Source of the DNA: CAZWCX01 sp964632945 | Lineage (GTDB): Bacteria > Planctomycetota > MHYJ01 > WSZJ01 > CAZWCX01 | Direction of reading: 5' to 3' | NCBI GenBank assembly: GCA_964632945.1 | Contig: CAZWCX010000037.1 | Location: forward strand, 1-55,456 | Length of the DNA stretch: 55,456 nt | In this document: positions 52,321 to 55,456 of the stretch, one piece after another | Position numbering within the stretch: the first letter of the stretch is position 1 | How the letters are laid out: each line of letters opens with the position of its first letter | The notes under the pieces: model-generated | Told to the model about the DNA's origin: nothing | What the model saw: only the letters and a program-made list of their open reading frames with translations | The model's database searches: none | Program-made: the position numbers and the translations under genes

Positions 52321-53187
52321 CTACTTGTCCTCATCGGGGAAGTCCCCGCCGGAGCCGTTCCCGCCTTCCTTGCCCGCCGCGGCTTCCGCTTCGGCGAGCA
52401 CGGACGCGAGTTCTTTCCGGAAGGCCTCGAACTCGGCTTGCTGCTCGGGCGAGGGCACTCCGCAGCGCGCGCGGACGCCGTCCAGCTTGGAAATGCGCGC
52501 CTGCTCGGCGGGGTCGTCGAGCATCTTGTCGGTGATCTCGAGGAGGGCGGTGCGGGCGTTGCGTTTCGCCACGTTCGTCTTCGTCAGGTCGGCGGGCATC
52601 TTGAGGAAGAGCTTGACCTCGAGACCCTTCATCATCGACTTCATCATGGCTTCCATCTGTTTGCCCGGATCTTTGGCGGGGTCTGCGGTGCCGGCCTTCG
52701 TCCCCGATCCGTCGTCCGCGCCTTCGCTGCCGGGCAACGGCTTGTCGCCGCGCGGCGGGGCGATGCGCGACTTCATTTCATCTTCGAGATAGTGGGCCTC
52801 GTAACCGCCGCCCTCGAGGGGAGTGAAGCGCAGGACCGGTTCCCCCTTGCGGGTGACCTGGTTGATGTCGGTGAAGTATCCCTCCGCGTAAAACCGGAGC
52901 GTGCCCTCGTGCACGTCCGAGCGGGCGGACCCGGGCTTGATGACGAGGCCCGCGAAATCCTTGAACGGACTGGCGGCGCGCAGCCGCTTTTCCATCTCCT
53001 TGGGGTCCTGGCGGGACGCGTCCATGCCGGGGATCATCGGCGGGCGCACGATCGCGCGCATCTTCACCTTCCCGGAGCCGTCCGGATAGACCTGCCAGTG
53101 CATCTGCATCTTGAGACAGCCGCCGGCGCACCAGGCGAGGCCGGCGAGCACGAGGAGGGCGAAGATCGGCCGTCGGGACGGGGTCAT
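52321..53187 (-). CDS. Lipoprotein of unknown function
   Basis: A 288-residue predicted lipoprotein (lipobox CAGGC, then LKMQMHWQVYPDGSGKVKMR). The opening pattern of Cys followed by a strand with YPDGSGKV is seen in LppM-like and other uncharacterised bacterial lipoproteins that share a beta-rich domain with W-x-V-x-x-D-G-S-G. A Lys/Met-rich central helix (KQMEAMMKSMMKGLEVKLFL) and a charged C-terminus follow. It lies between a membrane protein and an M48 protease, all probably co-transcribed. Function unknown. Confidence 0.78.
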   Translation of the reverse strand: MTPSRRPIFALLVLAGLAWCAGGCLKMQMHWQVYPDGSGKVKMRAIVRPPMIPGMDASRQDPKEMEKRLRAASPFKDFAGLVIKPGSARSDVHEGTLRFYAEGYFTDINQVTRKGEPVLRFTPLEGGGYEAHYLEDEMKSRIAPPRGDKPLPGSEGADDGSGTKAGTADPAKDPGKQMEAMMKSMMKGLEVKLFLKMPADLTKTNVAKRNARTALLEITDKMLDDPAEQARISKLDGVRARCGVPSPEQQAEFEAFRKELASVLAEAEAAAGKEGGNGSGGDFPDEDK

Positions 53188-53208
53188 GGGTTCCTCCGCT
53201 GGGGGATG

Positions 53209-54288
53209 CTACGCTCCGGGGGACGGGGGCGAAGAGGATGCGGCCGCATCGCCGGCCGGGGGCGCGGCCGGCCCGGGCGGCGTCTGGCCCGGCGGGGGAC
53301 CGCCGGACGGCGGCGACGCGGGCGTCGGGTCCGGTGCGGCTCCGGCGGCCGGCGATTCGACCGGCGCGGCCGGCGCCTTGTCCGCGGCGGGGGTGGCTGC
53401 GCCGTCGCGGGTCTTTTTGATCTTCACCCCCTTCATCCGCTGCTCGAATTCCTGCTCCTTCTTGCGGTTGTAATAGCCCGCCGCGAGGATCAGCGCGAGG
53501 ATGCCTGCGGCGATGAGCGCCACCGTCCAGGCGAAGCCGGTGCGCTGCTCGATCTTCATCGGCGGCAGCTTCGTCAGCCGGCGCGCCAGTACGACCGGCG
53601 CCTGGCGTTCGTGGCTGGTGACCGCCTTGTAGGTGAGCACCTGATAGAAGACTCCCTCCACGCGGATCAGGTCCTCCTTGATGCTCGGGGTGAAGTCCGG
53701 CTTCTCCAGGAAGTGCACCGCCACCACGTCGTCGGTGTTCCAGTCGATCAGGAACGCGATGTAGACGTCCTGCACGCCCGCCGGGTTGGTGGGCAGCTTC
53801 TCGGGGTACGACCACATCTCCAGCAGCAGGCCCCGCACGCGCACGAATGCGCCGCGGCAGCGGTCGGGAAACCGCGTCAGCATCGCGGAGGTCAACTGCG
53901 GGTCGGCCCGCTTGGCGATCTCCTCGTGCGGGATCCGGCTGAGCGCGCCGAGGGCGCTCAGGTAGGGGAGGTCCTTTTTCACCTCCGGGGAGATCGGCGC
54001 CACATCGGCCATCCCCTCGAACGGGAGGAGGTCGACCTTGTCCGGCTCGAGGATCTGCGCCTGGGCCGGCAGTCGCGGGTCCCGTTCCAGCGTCTCGGGT
54101 CGCGGCGTGGCGTCCGGCCCGAGGAGTTTGCCCATGACCGCCGCCGTGAGCGCCAGGGCGAAGATGGTGAGGATGACGATCTTGCGGAATTCTTTCGATC
54201 CCACGAAGGGCTGGGGGGCCATGTCCGGGCGGTGCTTGCCCAGCAAGTCCATCGGGGAACGATCTTTGCGGTCGAGCAATGGGTTCAC
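53209..54288 (-). CDS. Two-TM membrane protein with Pro-rich tail, unknown function
   Basis: A 359-residue protein. Transmembrane segments are at about 36-53 (KIVILTIFALALTAAVMG) and 251-272 (FAWTVALIAAGILALILAAGYY), so the 200-residue middle domain would be periplasmic and the basic, Pro/Ala-rich tail cytoplasmic. The middle domain has a beta-rich part (GAFVRVRGLLLEMWSYPEKL, then DLIRVEGVFYQVLTYKAVTS), not assigned to a family. GTG 54288 is the start because GGAGG is 7 bases upstream; an internal ATG 12 codons on lacks a site. First gene of the unit ending in ispD, behind a strong promoter. Confidence 0.78.
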   Translation of the reverse strand: MNPLLDRKDRSPMDLLGKHRPDMAPQPFVGSKEFRKIVILTIFALALTAAVMGKLLGPDATPRPETLERDPRLPAQAQILEPDKVDLLPFEGMADVAPISPEVKKDLPYLSALGALSRIPHEEIAKRADPQLTSAMLTRFPDRCRGAFVRVRGLLLEMWSYPEKLPTNPAGVQDVYIAFLIDWNTDDVVAVHFLEKPDFTPSIKEDLIRVEGVFYQVLTYKAVTSHERQAPVVLARRLTKLPPMKIEQRTGFAWTVALIAAGILALILAAGYYNRKKEQEFEQRMKGVKIKKTRDGAATPAADKAPAAPVESPAAGAAPDPTPASPPSGGPPPGQTPPGPAAPPAGDAAASSSPPSPGA

Positions 54289-54315
54289 GCGGTTTCCTCC
54301 AGGCAGGCGGAGTCG

Positions 54316-54344
54316 ATGATAGAAGGGGGGGGGAAAGGTGTCAA
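54316..54344 (-). promoter_or_regulatory. Promoter of the 54288-49971 unit
   Basis: On the minus strand: perfect TTGACA (54344-54339), 17-bp spacer, TATCAT (54321-54316), 28 bp upstream of the GTG start. The spacer contains an unbroken run of nine C residues. Confidence 0.78.
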
Positions 54345-54455
54345 GCCTTCCCCCGCCCGCGCACGGTACCAAACGCAAGGCTGCGGCACGGGTTCACGCG
54401 TGCGCGGGAGCGCGCAAACCCGCGATGCAGGCCGCTTGGCGGGCCGGAATTTTGC

Positions 54456-54485
54456 TTGACCCCTTTTTGTTGGCAGGGATAGAAT
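54456..54485 (+). promoter_or_regulatory. Promoter of clpC
   Basis: TTGACC (54456-54461), 18-bp T-rich spacer, TAGAAT (54480-54485), 75 bp upstream of clpC. No CIRCE or CtsR-like repeat was noticed in the leader. Confidence 0.72.
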
Positions 54486-54559
54486 CGTTTGGCTGCACGT
54501 ATCTCTTCGCCAAGCCAAGGTTTCTCGGCGTTCCCGACACCCGGGGAGGAAGGTCACCG

Positions 54560-55456
54560 ATGTTCGACAAGTTTACGGATCGGGCGCGAAAGGTCATGTC
54601 GCTTGCGCGGCAGGAAGCCCAGCGCTTCAATCATGAATACATCGGGACCGAGCACATCCTGCTCGGTCTGGTCCAGGAGGGGAGCGGGATCGCGGCCAAG
54701 GTGCTGAAGAATCTCGACGTCGACCTGAAGAAGGTGCGTACGGAAGTCGAGAAGATGATCCCCCACGGACCGCCGACCGTGACGATGGGACAGCCTCCGT
54801 TCACGCCGCGGGCGAAGCGGGTCCTGGACCTGGCGCAGGAAGAGGCGAACCAGCTCGGGCACGACTATATCGGCACCGAGCACCTGTTGCTGGGGCTGCT
54901 GCGCGAAAACGAGGGCGTGGCGGCGCAGGTCCTGGTGAACCTCGGGCTGAAGCTCGAGGACGTCCGTGAGGAAGTCCTGGAGGTCCTGAACGTGGACCAG
55001 CAGCAGAGCGATTCGGACGAGCCGCGGGGGACGCGGACGTCGAAGTCCAAGACGCCGGCCCTGGACGCCTTTGGTCGCGACCTGACGGAACTCGCGCAGG
55101 AGCACAAGCTCGACCCGGTGATCGGGCGTCGCAACGAGATTGAACGCGTGATCCAGATCCTGTCGCGCCGCACCAAGAACAATCCGGTGCTGCTCGGGGA
55201 AGCGGGCGTCGGCAAGACCGCGATCGTCGAAGGGCTGGCCCAGGACATCGTGGGCAGCAACGTCCCGGAGATCCTGCGTGACCGGCGCATCGTCGTGCTC
55301 GACCTCGCGCTCATGGTCGCAGGGACCAAGTATCGCGGTCAGTTCGAAGAGCGCATCAAGGCGGTCATGAACGAGGTCCGCCGCGCCAAGAACATCATCC
55401 TCTTCATCGACGAGTTGCATACGCTGGTCGGCGCGGGCGGCGCGGAAGGCGCCATC
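54560..55456 (+). CDS. clpC: ClpC-type AAA+ unfoldase (3' end outside window)
   Basis: The first 299 residues of a Clp/Hsp100 unfoldase that feeds proteins to ClpP. The ClpC hallmark MFDKFTDRARKVMSLARQEAQRFNHEYIGTEHILLGLVQEG opens a double Clp-N repeat (second copy FTPRAKRVLDLAQEEANQLGHDYIGTEHLLLGLLREN). The first AAA domain follows: LDPVIGRRNEIERVIQILSRRTKNNPVLLGEAGVGKTAIVEGLA (Walker A), GTKYRGQFEERIK and IILFIDELHTLVGAGG (Walker B), where the window ends. GGAGGAAGG precedes ATG 54560. The middle domain, second AAA module and any ClpP-binding loop are not visible. Confidence 0.95.
   Translation, partial: MFDKFTDRARKVMSLARQEAQRFNHEYIGTEHILLGLVQEGSGIAAKVLKNLDVDLKKVRTEVEKMIPHGPPTVTMGQPPFTPRAKRVLDLAQEEANQLGHDYIGTEHLLLGLLRENEGVAAQVLVNLGLKLEDVREEVLEVLNVDQQQSDSDEPRGTRTSKSKTPALDAFGRDLTELAQEHKLDPVIGRRNEIERVIQILSRRTKNNPVLLGEAGVGKTAIVEGLAQDIVGSNVPEILRDRRIVVLDLALMVAGTKYRGQFEERIKAVMNEVRRAKNIILFIDELHTLVGAGGAEGAI

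Overview
This is a GC-rich (roughly 70% by eye) bacterial chromosome segment with densely packed genes on both strands. It encodes a Kdo transferase (WaaA), several lipoproteins and a TRAP transporter, so the cell has a Gram-negative (diderm) envelope. Isoprenoids come from the MEP pathway (IspD and IspF). There are two large eukaryotic-type Ser/Thr kinases with transmembrane segments and long C-terminal regions, plus the wreck of a third. One kinase gene overlaps an ECF sigma factor gene. This mix suggests a Planctomycetota-like or other deep-branching high-GC diderm lineage, but no marker here fixes the phylum. The segment looks like core chromosome: no phage, insertion sequence, integrase or CRISPR array was seen.

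Layout. 1-3620: 5'-truncated secA, then waaA. 4109-6229: a DUF4442-type hot-dog protein and a Tat-exported FAD amine oxidase. 6336-9616: metK, an IPT/TIG lipoprotein and a squalene/phytoene synthase, in one apparent operon. 9623-11897: a Ser/Thr kinase gene split by one in-frame TAA in its activation loop. 11944-17138: a TPR-associated TRAP transporter operon (T, P, Q, M) followed by a LOG-family hydrolase. 17407-22052 (minus): aldehyde dehydrogenase, a DUF1579-like fragment, ChrA and a membrane protein. 22374-26507: MOSC protein, kinase pseudogene, a lipoprotein with 120-bp tandem repeats, tmRNA (ssrA, minus strand) and a small zinc-ribbon protein. 26568-33137: addB-addA recombination nuclease/helicase, closed by a strong terminator after a structured spacer. 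33368-36862: two uncharacterised genes, then ispF-cysS. 37017-40302: kinase-ECF sigma pair. 40392-47285 (minus): carA-purA-uppS-cdsA-phoH-CPBP protease-rnd, mostly with 4-nt overlaps, behind a near-consensus promoter. 47707-49452 (minus): an exported protein and a pilin-like/HExxH fusion behind a palindrome-bearing promoter region. 49971-54288 (minus): membrane protein, lipoprotein, M48 peptidase and ispD. 54560-end: 5' part of clpC, truncated by the window.

The promoters are consistent: TTGACA/TTGACC-like -35 boxes and TAnnAT-like -10 boxes, 16-18 bp apart, precede metK, the split kinase, the TRAP operon, aldehyde dehydrogenase, ssrA, addB, ispF, carA, the 54288 operon and clpC. This indicates an ordinary housekeeping sigma factor. 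The best candidates for new biology are the prepilin-like transmembrane segment fused to a zincin (47707-48783) with its operator-like palindrome, the overlapping kinase/ECF pair, the kinase interrupted exactly at GTP-stop-YMSPEQ, and the structured RNA segment before the terminator at 33305-33330.
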